A stretch of DNA of 64,000 bases from the NCBI GenBank assembly GCA_008360975.2, contig CM039187.1, forward strand, positions 19,807,495 through 19,871,494, in the 5' to 3' direction. This document shows, piece by piece, positions 43,651 through 56,976 of the stretch; position 1 is the stretch's first letter, and every line of letters starts with the position of its first letter. The position numbers and the translations under genes were made by a program. This stretch comes from Lichenostomus cassidix. Its lineage: Eukaryota; Chordata; Aves; Passeriformes; Meliphagidae. Under the pieces are notes generated by a model, which was given only the letters and a program-made list of their open reading frames with translations, ran no database searches and had not been told where the DNA came from.

Positions 43651-46600
43651 AGATCACTTCAAGATAATGCAAACAAAAACTGAAAGGACTAGACAGAACA
43701 GCAAGCAAACTAGCATAACAAACATCTATTTTTGGTCACTACCACTGTATTTGTACAGCCTACCAATCAACAGAAGAAACTGTAGTCAAAACACTGATGG
43801 GTCAATCAGCTTTTAGGAAGGCAGTTCCCCGAAGTGGCTATGTTGGCATTTCTATAGATAGCTTACTGCTTCTACAGTGACTGGAAGGAAAAAAACCTGA
43901 ACAATTTTATGAAGAAAGAGTATGTTCTTATACCAACTTTTCAAACCAACAACCAATAAACCATGAAACATGAAAACCAACCCACTCTACATTCCTGTTA
44001 ACTGCTCAGACCAACAAGAGGCATGGAGAAACCACATCCTGCAGAAACACTCCGAAGTGAGACTCTGCAAGCTGCTGGGGTCAAGCATAGCTTTACACTG
44101 CATGAAAACACTCTTTATAGCAAACCATTCTCCAACTTTCTCATCCAAAGTACTTGTAGGTTTTATAAAACTCTGGTGGACTGCCTCCTAAAACAGTGTA
44201 ATGAAATCTTGCAAACACTTACCTAATCTGAATCATTTGATTTCAAGCCTGACAGTCAGCCAAATCTATTTAAAGAGTATCTTTCACAGTAAAAAAAACC
44301 CAACAAAAACCAAACCCAAAACCCAGCAGAAAGCCATTGGCTTTGAGATGCAGAAGATTCTCCTCCAGGTTTACAAAGTCTTAGCACTCATTTCTGCAGC
44401 TGTTTCTGAAATAAGGACATCAGCTGATAACCACCTGTGTTCCACGCAAACTTAGAAGCACATAGACTTTTGTTCAGAATAATGAAAAAGTACATCACTT
44501 ATCCTATACAGCTATTAAGACAAGACAGTAAGGCAGCTGTATCCAGACTTTCACAAAACAGTTAAGAGGACTCAAAATATCCATCTGGCTCTCAAATAAT
44601 GAGAAAAGCTATAAAAACCCATCTGGTAAAGAGCTCCAGTACAACATGACAATTATTCAAAGGCAAATTATAATTTAAAAATAAATAAGAAGTCCAAATG
44701 CAAAGCTCTCAATATCTAAAGCCAGCATTACAGCCTGATCACCAATAACTTCACCTGCAAAATGATCTAGAAGTTTCTAGAGTAAAGCATGTCTTCCTAA
44801 AGACTGCAATTAATAAAAGCACAGTGTGGGATAATTGAGTAATAAAGGGCTTCTGTTCAAAGACAAGCAATGAGAGAGTGGAGGTTAGAGCTAGAGATGT
44901 AAATGTCACATTATTTACTTTCTGGGGGGCTTATTGCCAAAACACATTTTACTCCCCAGATAAAACTGCTACTGACATAAAAAAACATTTTATTAATAAC
45001 TGCTGATTTCATGCATCATGGTATTTTCAGCACATGCATTTGCTGTGGAGAATACAGGGAATGGAGGCAGACAAGTCCACTGGTCCTACTTCCAAAATCC
45101 TTTGGAAGCAGCAGCCATCTTTATGTTACACAGCCCTGTTATCTCAGCAACGCTTCTCTGACAGTTGAAGAGGCAAGGAATATATGTGAAAGTAAAAAAG
45201 TCTGCCCAGTCCTAACTAAATTCAAACCCTTTCAAAACCATCTGCACTCACTCCAGATCTACCCTTCACAGCTGCTCAACTCTAAGACTGCTGTATATGA
45301 TAATAAAAGCCTGCCTTTTAACACACCTGGATTTCCAAAGTGCTTATTGTCAAGTTTTCTATTACTTTCTACCTGAAACCTAAGTTTATTCTCCCATGCC
45401 TGTATTTAAAAAACACCCTACCTTACTCCAGGCCACTGCTGGATATTTCACAAGGAAGAAGGGTAGGGTAAAACCAGCTTTTCATGCCACTCTACATGGA
45501 GTTTGTGGAGTTTAGATAAATGGGAAGAACACAACAGCTTCAAATGTTATGCAATTTCTCAAAAGCAGTTAAACATCACTAATCAATCCTGTGTAATACA
45601 GAAAAACATGACAAATAGGCAGCTGTCAACCATATGGTAAAATGGAAGGTTCTGGTTTGATTCAAGCAAAAGCTCAGCCAGCCTCCTGCTACCAGTTATT
45701 CTCTTTCCAAATCTCCACCTTGACTTTCCAAAGTGGAACTTCAAGATTAATTCAGTATTTGATTCAGTCTCCAGATATAAACATTTTGATTGCAAAGTGC
45801 TGTATTTTACAGCCATCGGCTATTGCCAAAAGATTTCAAGGCCCATTTTTCTAAAGCACCTTATTAACAAACAATCTCATCTCTCTTCCAGTAATACCAC
45901 TGATACAAAAAACCAAGAGATTTGTACTCTAGCTTGTAAATCCCAGCCCAACAATTACTTAATAGCCCTAAAAGCTTTCAGAAGTAGTCAGCAGTATTCA
46001 ACATATCACTTAATGACTGATAACTTTTTAAATCTTAAAATTCTGCTGCCGTGCTTTTCCTGACCTTGCAGATTTTCACTGCTGAACAGAAAAATTCTTT
46101 CTCTTCTGTAACTGCTACCTTGTTATAACTGTGAGTTCTCCTGTCAATCTTCACATCCCTCACCTTGCTTAAAACAGAAGTCAGAAGCAATCAACTCCCA
46201 TATCATATGCTGTTCACACTACAGCACCACAAACCCCTCTGTTTCATTAAACTCTCTATAAAACCAATGATTTCAGATATGTTTGAATGTGGAAATACAC
46301 ACACATCCATATTACAACCACAGCTACACAAGAAATAGATTTTGCAAGAAAACAAACAAACAGAAGAAGTCCAGCACCATTAGTATTTTTGATTTCAAAG
46401 GAAACACAACGAAAATTAAGCAAAGACAGCAACACATTGAGAGTAGCAACAGACTTTGATCAAATAGATGGACAGCCTTTGAGTAGAAAAATAGGTCTTT
46501 CTGTTGATGTGTTAAGAATCATGAAGTCAAATACCGCAATGCACTGTTCTCTCCAGGTAATGCTCAAGGGGGAAGATGACACCCTAGGCAGAAATCAGTT

Positions 46601-48973
46601 TCCTCAACACATAATGGACTTTTTGATGACACTGGCTAGTAAAAACTTACAGACAGGGTAGGCAGACAATTCCCACCTCCCCTGTGATCAACAGCTGGAG
46701 CCAGATAACACATTTGTTAGTACCATAAAAGCATTTATTCCCTTCTTCCTTCTCTTTGCTCAGGACAGTATTTAGTATTAAAATAATAGTTCTAGATTAA
46801 AGTATCAGCTCATTGTATTATGTGTTTTATCTATAGCACCATTACCATATATCAAGACATATTGTAACCCTCATGTTCTTGACAGACTAATAACACACCA
46901 AGGTGCAAAATTAAAGCAATATAGAGGAACTTGCATAAACAGAGAGTAAAGACAGAGTGAGCAGCAGTGTATGGTGCCTTTGCTGCATCCCAGTATTAAA
47001 TGTTTACATCATTTTTTTCCTGTTTTGCTAAAACTGACAAGCAGAAGGAGCACTGCTGCACTGCAGAACATTATATAGATTCATATGTCACATAAAAATA
47101 TAAAGCCAATGCTCTCAGCATCCACAACATGCTGATTATTCCTCTTTTTTAAAGCAATCATCTGTGCTGTACAGCTATAAATAACATTTCAGCAGCATCA
47201 CGAGTGTGCACACATATGCACAGGCTGAGTTTAAGATCATTACTATGTAGTTTTAAAGGAATAAGTATAACTAATAAAAACAGGGAAACTCATTTTTGCT
47301 TCATTTGGCTCTGCATAGAGAAGCATTTGCTGTGAAACCCACTGAAGACTTCAGAACTTAAGTAGGAAAAACACTTGAACACACTACAAGAAAAAGCTTA
47401 CGTACTCAAAAGATCCCATATCCAATAGCAGTAAATAGCATATGGAAGAGTAAAACAAACAGGTTGGGGGAAACATTCCAGGACACCATACACCTCACAA
47501 CAACCTGGAATAGACAAGCAGGCGTAGTAGATCTATACAAGTAGGAGACCAGCAGAAGAAAACATCTGATGAATGCATTTAGGGAAATTACAGGAAAAGA
47601 CTGTCTCTGCTAACTGATGAGCTGGGTCCTTTCTTTTCTATATATGAAGCAAACAGACATGACCAAACCTCAAGCCTTTACAACCCAAACTAGCAAATAA
47701 AGTGTTTTATAATATGCTGTCATGGCTTCCCTGTGGTTCCTGCACCCCAAGACCAGACATGGCCAACTGGCCCACTGCTGGCTGAACTGACAGCCATGTA
47801 CATACTGTGCCTCTCCCCAGCTGCAGACTCATTCCATCATATCACCTCATGAAGTAAAGAGCTATTTTGCAGGTCTCTGTGTGTTTTTAAAAAAGAGGAT
47901 AATAACACACAATCCTGAATCACAGCTAAATATCAAATATAGGCAAGGTCATCAAATGGTTCCGGCAAACACAGGAAAGGAACCTTTGTATAACAGGATG
48001 TGCAGCTACCTCCATTACGTGAAATTTTACTTTCATTTAGAAGCCCCTTACAAATAGATAAATTGCTTAAATTCTTCTGGTATAAAACATCTTCTGAAAG
48101 ACTGTAAAAAAAAGACTTTTTAAAGGCAAGTTTAACCAATCTCACAATGTGAAAGATGGAATAGATAGCTCAAACAGGCAAAGGATACTTTCTTCGATTG
48201 TCATACATAGTATACTTGTCAAACATTTCAGAAACAAAAATGTTAGAGAATACACATAGTATACACAAATGAAAGCTTCATGAGTGCAAAGCATATTGTT
48301 GTATAAACAAGTTCTCTGAAATACAGATCTTTCATTTTATGTTAGAACTTATAAGGTGAAGCCATGAGATTGCATATGAACTTTCACAAAACTCTGGCCT
48401 CATTAAATCCAAAGTCTGAATTCAAATTTTTAAGTTACGATTCAAAGAACCTGGATTTCTAAGTCCTAACAGATGCTACCATAATAAACTAATTCCATAC
48501 TGATTTAAAAAACTTATAGCACTCTTCCCAAGATTTTAAAATACTAAAATTTGTAAGTAATCTGCTGGGGAAAAAAACCCAAACAAGCTGCTGTTCATTT
48601 TATAAGATGCAGAAACAATAACACAATTTCCTTGTATCAAAACCAGGCTTACGGAGATGATGTTATTGTTTTCATTCAAAAAGGTTATTTTATCTTCACC
48701 AGAAAAGTACTGTGAAACTACCAAATGCAAAAGGGATTATATTTTGTCCTGCTGTGGCCTGGAGAGATCCACAAAGCATGAAAGAGACTCTTGTTAAGCA
48801 CAAGCAGGCTCTGTCCTAACGGGTCACAGAAGCAGAAGCTGTGCAAATGCAGTATAATACAAGCTGAACAGACCAGTTGGGTGTTGGGGTAAGAAAAAGA
48901 AGAATGATGTCAACAGCTTTATTTTTTTTTCTCTGCCTGGCAATAAAATGACCCAACTGAGTGGCACCAGAAG

Positions 48974-49128
48974 CTCCCTACCAAAAAAAAAAACCCAAAA
49001 AAAACCCAAAAAACAAACCAAACCAAACAACAACAACAACAAAACAACAAAAAATCCCCACAAAAAAACCCTAAACCCAACTAAACAAAAAACCCAAACC
49101 CCCTTACTTCCCCCAAAAAACATCCCCT
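48974..49128. repeat. G-free A/C-rich low-complexity tract
   Basis: 155 consecutive bases on the + strand contain no G. They are A-runs interspersed with at least eight runs of three or more C. The USP54 sense strand is therefore T-rich with many G-runs. Confidence 0.88.
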
Positions 49129-49290
49129 GGCCAGAAAAAAAACCAAACAAACCACCAAGCCCCAGGAAGCACTCAAGAGGAGGTATATACACTGGAAGGA
49201 GCTTTTCCACATTATTTGTGGGCTGCTCATTGGCAGAAAAAGATCATGAGGAGGTGAGGAGGTAGATCACAAGAGTTCTTCTCTTTGCAA

Positions 49291-49365
49291 CTGGGAGAAA
49301 CCTGTTAAAGATGAAATTAAAACAGAATTCTGGGAGAAACCTGTTGATGAAATTAAAACAGAATT
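49291..49365. repeat. 39/36-bp tandem duplication
   Basis: Two adjacent copies start CTGGGAGAAACCTGTT (49,291 and 49,330) and share the tail GATGAAATTAAAACAGAATT. The second lacks three bases. Confidence 0.9.
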
Positions 49366-51425
49366 CTGAAGAGGCGCAGGAAGGTTATAATACATTTAAC
49401 CAACTAGTACATGTGGAAAGGAAAACACTCTTAATGAAACTTGTTGCTGTTGTTATTTTAAAACAGAATGACAAGGAGCAAATTTAAGGATATGTACACA
49501 TGCCTTCACACACAAAAAGGAGGCCTGTCCTGATAGGACTGGAAAGTACCCAGCCAACAACAAATGTTAAAGTCACTAAGTTCAACACTGAAAGAGTAGC
49601 TAGAGAAAACTGCAGTCTAGCTCAACATCAGACAATAGGATTTCAGCCTGTACTGTAAAAAAAAAACCAAACCAAAACAAACCAAAAAAGGATGCTTACT
49701 TCAGAGATTCAGTTTAATTCCTTTCAGCGCTAATTCAACTTTTTCAATGCTGCTGAGGGTCTGAGCTCTACAGAAAAGCAAGCAGCTACTTCTGTTACTC
49801 TCCCAAATCCGATCCTGCACAGGCTGAAATCCTTTGTGAAACTAAACATACCCCACATACCCTTTAAATAGTGACTCCCAGGAGTGCTGCAAGGTTAAGC
49901 ACAAAGGATTACGCAGCTTCTGGCTTAGTCCAGCACAGAACACACAAAATTTAGAAAGCACAGCTTCCTAAAATTGCATCTTATATTCTGTGTACTCAGT
50001 TCCACTTTCTTCTTCCCCCGTAGAGAAAAATAGCCAGCCTACAATGATGTGTGTCACCCCTTAAGCAAAGTGCTTCAGGGAACAGCGCTGGAGCATGGAG
50101 AAGCTTTGGGGAAAGGTCTCAGGCAAGAGACAAGAGCAGCTCTAGGGGTCCTTCTTCCACTCCATCACACACAGTAGGGAACACGAAAGTAACTGGGTCT
50201 CAGGATGATAACATTTATGTAAGCATTTTGTTTCTGGCCTTTAATTATGGGTGTAATTCTTTAAGAGTGTGGCTGTGCCATGTAGCAACTCCAGGGGCGG
50301 CGGTACAGCCCCATCTTGCCCTCTTGGGGAGATACCAAGGGTGTTCAAAGATGTGGGCTCCAGGGATTGTGCAGTATGGCTGGTCTTAGGCAGCACAAAA
50401 TTTCCAGTAAGATATTTGGGACCACTCAGTGACTGACAGGCTAGGAAGGCGAGACATAGTTGGCAACATGAAACTTGCACACAAACCTATTTTCATTATG
50501 CCTTCCCTAGATAGTTTTGAATTTTCTCTTTTTTAAAAAAGTAACATTTGTATTATTAAGTAAAAATTGGCTTTTTTGACGTTTAAATAATTTCAGTTTT
50601 TTGGGAACTCACCACAGCAGAAGGGTTAGGCACATCCACCTCAAAAACTGTGGAGGACTCCATATCCTGCCACGGCAATCCAAAATGGCCACCAAGGCTT
50701 GCTTCTTCCTACAGGCTCCAGTACAGGTTACACAGCCACCACTCCCCACACTGGGATCCCCTAGAGCTGGTCACAGGACAGGATCTTCACCTTCTAGTTG
50801 CACAGCAGTCACATGTTACCCACACCTTCTCTTACCAAATCCTGTTAGTGCAAGACCAGTTGGTACTGCTCCAGGCTCGCATCTACAAGCATTGTAATGC
50901 TCTACAATGGAACTTGTTTTCACCAGGATTCCCTAGACAATATGCTGGCAACACAAGATGCTGCTGAAGGGATACAACTGTTGCATTAGCAACTTGGTGC
51001 AGAAAACAAAATTCAGGTCCAGAACACTAGCAAGGCAATAAAAGGACAAAACCAAACACTGTCCTGTTTAAAAGCCTTCACCCCTCAGAATAAACAGGCT
51101 TCAAGGAATCTGACATCTGGGAAAACAACATCTGTAACAGCTATCCTTATCAAGAAGGGTTACCTCACCACAATGGTTTTTTCAGTCATGTCATTACACC
51201 ATGATAAACGTTTTGTTAAGAAATCATTTACAAAATTTACCTTCAATACTAGACAAAAGCATTTAGACACTCTGTTACTATAATTATTATCCATTGCTTA
51301 ACCAGCATTACAAGTCACACTTCCTTATACACACACCTGTAAGGGAAACAGGAAAAAATAAGAATATTTTATCCAGATTAAGAGTTTATGCATCCTTCCT
51401 CTGTGATTAATAATATAAAATAAAT

Positions 51426-51453
51426 TATGCACATGTGTGCGTGCACACGTGCA
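51426..51453. repeat. Alternating pyrimidine-purine tract
   Basis: 28 nt of strict pyrimidine-purine alternation made of TA, TG, CA and CG steps. Confidence 0.85.
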
Positions 51454-54400
51454 ACTAAGTGGATGATCCGGAAAAATCTTACATTTTTGGTCCATCAGAA
51501 GTGAAGTCACTCCATTTGAAGTTAAACTGCTCTGAGCTTGAGCCAAAACATACAGTATTATACGCATTTTATTTGCTAGACTAAAAGGAAGTTTTTCTGG
51601 CTTTTTTAGCATTCTGATTTTTTCCCAGTACACCTAAGTTCTCCAATTCCAATATACTCTGATGACCCAGGTACTCAACAATTTAGGATGGCAATATTCT
51701 CTTGTGAAATCAAGTACACGAGAAGCTTCAGAGAAAGTTTGTATTAATACATATGGAATTACGCATCAATTTAAAAGACTATTCTTATGATTACACTACA
51801 ACCTGAATAGACACTGGAAAATGGATGAAATTACACAGCTGTGACATATGATTCTTTGGAACAAGTAATCTGGTCTCACATCTTGTATCTATGTCAACTT
51901 CTAGGAGAAGCATCAACTGAATAACATCAGTTGGAACATGGTGGAGTTAAACTGTCATACTGAAACCCTTTTTTCCAAATGCATTTATTTCAGCTCTCTT
52001 AATTTTATTTCTTGATTATGTTTATTCAGAGGGGTAGTGTGAGCATAAATTTTTCTAAAACATTGCTTTGACTATGTCCAATTATTCCCCCTTCCCATGG
52101 TACATCAGACTCCCTGCACTCCCTTCTAAGGGCACTCAAGTTTAGCATAATACTGACTTTCACATTTCTAAATGCATTATTAAATCCTGCCCCAAAAGTT
52201 CACCGTGACAGTCTTTCAACCAGCCATTAGTTACATTATAAAGCAAGTGCTTCTGTTTTCTCTCCCTCAGAGAAGATGGAAACATACCAAAAACATCTAC
52301 AAAACTATCTGGTTATCCTCCAAATCAGTCCTTTCCTGCCAAGCACGGAGAAGCTCAGAGGCAAAGCAGCAGGTGTGCCAAAATCATTGTTCATCCTGAC
52401 AGCCACCACAGTCTGCTTCCTTCACTCCTCAGGCTGTTTGTCATGTTTCTCTGGCCTTAAACAGAGAACTCTTTAACCTGGAATCATCCTGTTTGGGTTT
52501 AGACACCTAAAACTTTAAAAACCACTGTCATAACCTATAGACATAACTACATTATAAATTAACAAGTTCAGAAAACACAAACTCTCGTACATCCACTGCA
52601 ACACTACTCTATTAAAAAACCCAGGAGGTTTCTGAACTGTCAGTTATAATAATAATAACAACAAAGCCTATGGCTTCTCTAACTCCCACGAAATACAGTG
52701 TGATACGAAAGAGAATGTATCATCTCAGACAGACAACCTCTGAGAGGAACCTTATTAAAGAATCAAATGAAGCCAAAATCTTGGGGTCACCAGAGTGGTG
52801 TGAAGAAGGCACTTCTCCCTCCACACCAGTGATCTGGAGTGGGCAGTTCACACTTAGCACTTCACAGAAGCAAATTCAGCTCACAAAATTAGCACTTTTG
52901 GAGAGATGGCAAAAGGGGAGGAGGGGCCCTGCTTTATTTCCTACTAGGTTAGTGACCTGAATCAGCTTCTCAAGAAGTTATAGCTAGGGCAAGGAGAGTA
53001 GGAGTTCCTCTTCCAGGTATGGATCAGATGAATCCTGACTCTGAAGACTATGATCAATATCTTTGCAATTCTGGTCTTTTTTAGGCTGCCTGAGAAGTTA
53101 CTCCTTTAAAAAAAATCTGGAATGCATTAAAACAGGCAGAATGTTTATTATACTGAAAGACATGGACTGGAACTGATATAGAGATTATTCCCTCCTCCTT
53201 CACCCTCTCTGATGACGAAGTCTAGAACTGGACTTACCATTTTGTGGAATTAAAATTTCTGCTTAGTGTCACCAAATATATCAAAATAGTGTGAGGGCTT
53301 TGGTTTCTTTTTTTTTCAAATCCAGAAATTTAAACAAAGATGTACTTTTTGCTAAGCTGAACCAGTGAAAAGTATGAAAGTAGTAGTGACAGACTCCAAA
53401 CAATCACAAAATTATTACTAATTTTGGAAACAAGACACTTGACAGAAGGCAGAGGATCAGGAAACCAGCAGATCAGGAAACCAGCTAAAGCAAGTTGACT
53501 TTTATAAATCAGCACATTAAAATAATAGAAATGCTCTGCATACATTTAGTATCTCATTTCATTATCAACTTTTTTTACACAGAATTCAACAAGTAGAGGA
53601 AAGGAAAAACACATCTAACTTACCAAAAAAGCAGTCTGGAGAGCTTCTGACTAGGTAATTCTTACACTGTAAAGTAAATGGGATGGGAAATGAACTGCCA
53701 ACGTCCCTTCCAACTATAACAATTGATATGGTGAGAAGAGATTCTTACTGGCTTTATCTTCAAATTTATCATGGATATTATTAGACAGAAAAAGTTATGG
53801 TATGGTGGACCAGAGGCAGATAATGCCTTAGAATGTGCCTTTCACAGAGGTGGAACATCAAAAATAAAATGTACACATATGAAACACCATTAGCCAGCAG
53901 GACTGGAACACTGAAAAGCTAACTGTTAACAAACTGAAGCAATACTCTTTCTTCCTATCTTAGAAACAAAAGCAAGCCACATTGAAAAGTAGAATTTCTA
54001 TCTTTCAGTGCTATATATAGGCGAGAATTCCTATGACAACTTGAATTCAATCAAAAAAGTCACATCACAGTGGCAGTGATACTCAATTAAAAATCAGAAA
54101 GACCTACCTTCAGAAGCTACTTTCTACATGAACTCCACACTGGTATCACAACAGAAGCTGGAGATGAGAGCGAGTAGAGAAAACTCTGAGAACTCATTGC
54201 TAGAGTAACTGCTCTGAGCAATACTCACAGAAAAATTATTTAAGGGAGGAGGAAAGAGCTGGAATAGCATGGGAGGGGATAACCTGCTGTTTCAAACAAT
54301 AGGAAGCTGTTAAAACAAAAAAACAAGGGCCTCCCTAAGCACAGGAAAGTCTCATTCAAAAAGCATTGCCCCCACTGCCACCTACCAGGCAGGCAGCTCT

Positions 54401-56743
54401 GACAACAGAGATAAGGCCAGAGCCTGGCCCTGCTTACCGACAACACCCCTCGGACACGGGGCCAGGCAAGGAGAAGGAAGGTTTTCCAAACCCTTTTATA
54501 AAAGAGACCAGACTCGGGCAGAAGAGGAGGAGACAAAGCTGCAAGGGATGACTTCATTTTACAGCAGCAGCCTGCCTGTGCAAGGCAGGGCTCCCCTCAG
54601 TGTGACAAGTGAACTGAAGAGATTCCTGCAGACTCTGCAATTAAACATCAAGGATTGTTTTCTCATAGGAGAAATTGATAACCAGGAGCAACACATCACC
54701 ATTTAACAGAAAAAATGGAAAGGACTCAAAAGATGGCTTCAGTTATGGTCCCTCAGTTTACAGCCCTGTAGTTGCAATGCAAACTTCTAAGCCAGTTTTC
54801 AAAGAACAATTATTGCAGGACAATTCCTGGAACCATCCCCTGTGGTTCAAAGCCAGTGATACAGATCACGGAAAAAGAAGTTTGTTCAGAAAAACAGCTT
54901 GCTACCCCCAAAACCTCCCATAAGCTCAGCAGTAGCATTACTACATTATTATTCTCAGACACTCCTACAGTACAGCTCCAGGACACGGGTGCCATCTGCA
55001 TTCAGCATCAATTTGTTCTTCTAACACAGTCATGTTTAGAGCACAGACTGAGAGACTTACTGTATATCCAAGACCAAAACAGCTTTAAAGAAAAAACTTT
55101 GGTTATTTTACAAAAAAAAACCCCAAACCAATGCACACCATTGTGTTGCTGCCCCAGCACAATATAATGCTAACAGAATCAGATTGAAATATAATAATGC
55201 TTTGGACCATACAAAGAATTGAAGATACTATCCCCACCGGGACCATTTACCTAACAGAAACAAACAATGCAAAAAGGAAGCGGTTGGAATACAATTAAAC
55301 TGGTTTGCCTTAAGAACAATTTTGCCTTGCAGGACAGAAGGGGCTGAGCCAAGTTTTAACTATGTCTTTCCATAATGACAGACTTTCGGAGAGACAAAAA
55401 TAGCAGAACAAGAAAGGAAAAAATACAGCAAAGGCACAATACTCCAAGTAATTTTACCTCATGACGTAGCTTTTTTTTTTTTTTAAAGACTTAGTGTGTG
55501 CAAATTTCAAATAAGGTAATTTTCTCAAGTGCACTGACAGTGCCATAATTGTGAACAAAAAACAGTCCAATGTTCAGTAATCATACTGGGCTCAAAACCT
55601 CCTCCACAGCTGTGCGTGGTTAAAACAGCATGTTAACTCTGTAGCACTCTTTCCTCAAACAGCTTGTTTCAAGGAAGCCAAATCACTTAAAAACACAGTT
55701 TGCAACACCAACACAGATTTTTTCTAGGCAAAAGCAATATGCCAATCTTCATTTCTGGCATACAAGAAGAGTGACCAAGTCTTCCAGGTGTCTCACACTA
55801 TTACTTGGATCTGCATGTTTACTCTCAAATATCTGTACAGTTTTACCAAGAATTAGCAAGTCAGTTTGTTCAAGTGGCATCATTTCCACAGCTCAATGAC
55901 CTGAGCTTGGCAAGCACCCTTGCAGAGAAAACACTAGTCTCTATACTGCCTGAGTCCTCCTCCTTGCAAAGGACAGAGCATTTGCCTTTCCTCCTCAGAC
56001 ACAAAGACCACATACATCACCCATGACTCCACTGATATCCTTGCTGAAGTGACGCCAGTCAATGCTCACAAAATGGCAGGGGCATCTAAATCAGTAACAT
56101 CAAGAGTTTTGTAGTACTGATGTTCACAAATTCCTATTTGCTTCAGCATCAGTTTCCATAATTTTACAACTCTTTTTCAGCTTTTTGATAAATTGTTTCA
56201 GGGGACCACACATACTTGAGTAGCTGCTAGAAATATGGATCAAATTGTGTACATTTTCAAACACCTGCTGTGATACCATTTTGCACAGTTCCTCAGCACA
56301 TGGATAGCAGAGACAATCAGTTACCTGTCTAAACAACAACCAGTTCTTCAATACTTCGGTGCATGAAGAAAGCACAAAAATTACTTCTAAATGCTCTCTT
56401 TAAAGCAAGATCAGTTCTGCTTCCATCACACCTAAAATTAAAACTTTTTACAATCATACAGCAGCAAAGGACAAGGAAGTGTTTTACTACTAAAACAGAT
56501 CCCTCTGATTAGACCGAAAATAAGAGTTCACTCTGTGCTGATGAAGGTCAGACAGTTCAAACAGCAAGCAGGGCTCCATGCCTTGAACAGAAGCAGGGGG
56601 ACAGGTCCCCAGGTGAAGAACAACAGCATTGCTGCACTTACAAAAGAGCTTTGCCAAACATACCAGCTAAGAATCTGACTCACTGCCACCAAACTAAGAA
56701 AGAATTCAGAGCAATTACCACATTTCTGCACAGAACAGGAAGG

Positions 56744-56766
56744 AGGGATGGGGGGGCGGGGGGGGA
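56744..56766. repeat. G-rich run on the + strand
   Basis: Three G-runs (G3, then G7 or more, then G8) separated by AT and C. C-rich on the USP54 sense strand. Confidence 0.85.
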
Positions 56767-56961
56767 GCATTGCAACTCTTCTAACATTTCATCTAAATTA
56801 GGATGGCACAGCAGCCCTCAAACTGTTCTGGTCAAGTACTGCAGCCCCTAGGGCAACTGGGACAGCAATGCTAGCAACTGTACAGCCATCCACATAGCTA
56901 CCTCAGACTGAAATGAGGCAGGAAAACCAGGCAAACTAAGGCAACAGAGACAAGCCCGAAA

Positions 56962-56976
56962 TCTCTCTCTCTCTCT
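56962..56976. repeat. CT dinucleotide repeat
   Basis: A run of seven TC units inside the large 5' intron. Confidence 0.85.

Noticed and set aside
45011..45376. A 121-codon + strand frame
   Set aside because: The composition (Ser, Leu, Cys, Lys mix) shows no domain, and no flanking splice or promoter signals support it.
46287..46661. A 124-codon + strand frame in the large 5' intron
   Set aside because: No family resemblance, no nearby promoter, and ordinary AT-rich composition. Treated as chance.
47740..47830. A G+C-rich patch that might be an exon or old repeat
   Set aside because: No splice-flanked frame and no repeat family recognised.
48824..49265. Opposed open frames of over 100 codons at the G-free tract
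   Set aside because: They are low-complexity translations (poly Asn/Lys/Pro or Gly/Phe/Leu) of the A/C tract, not genes.
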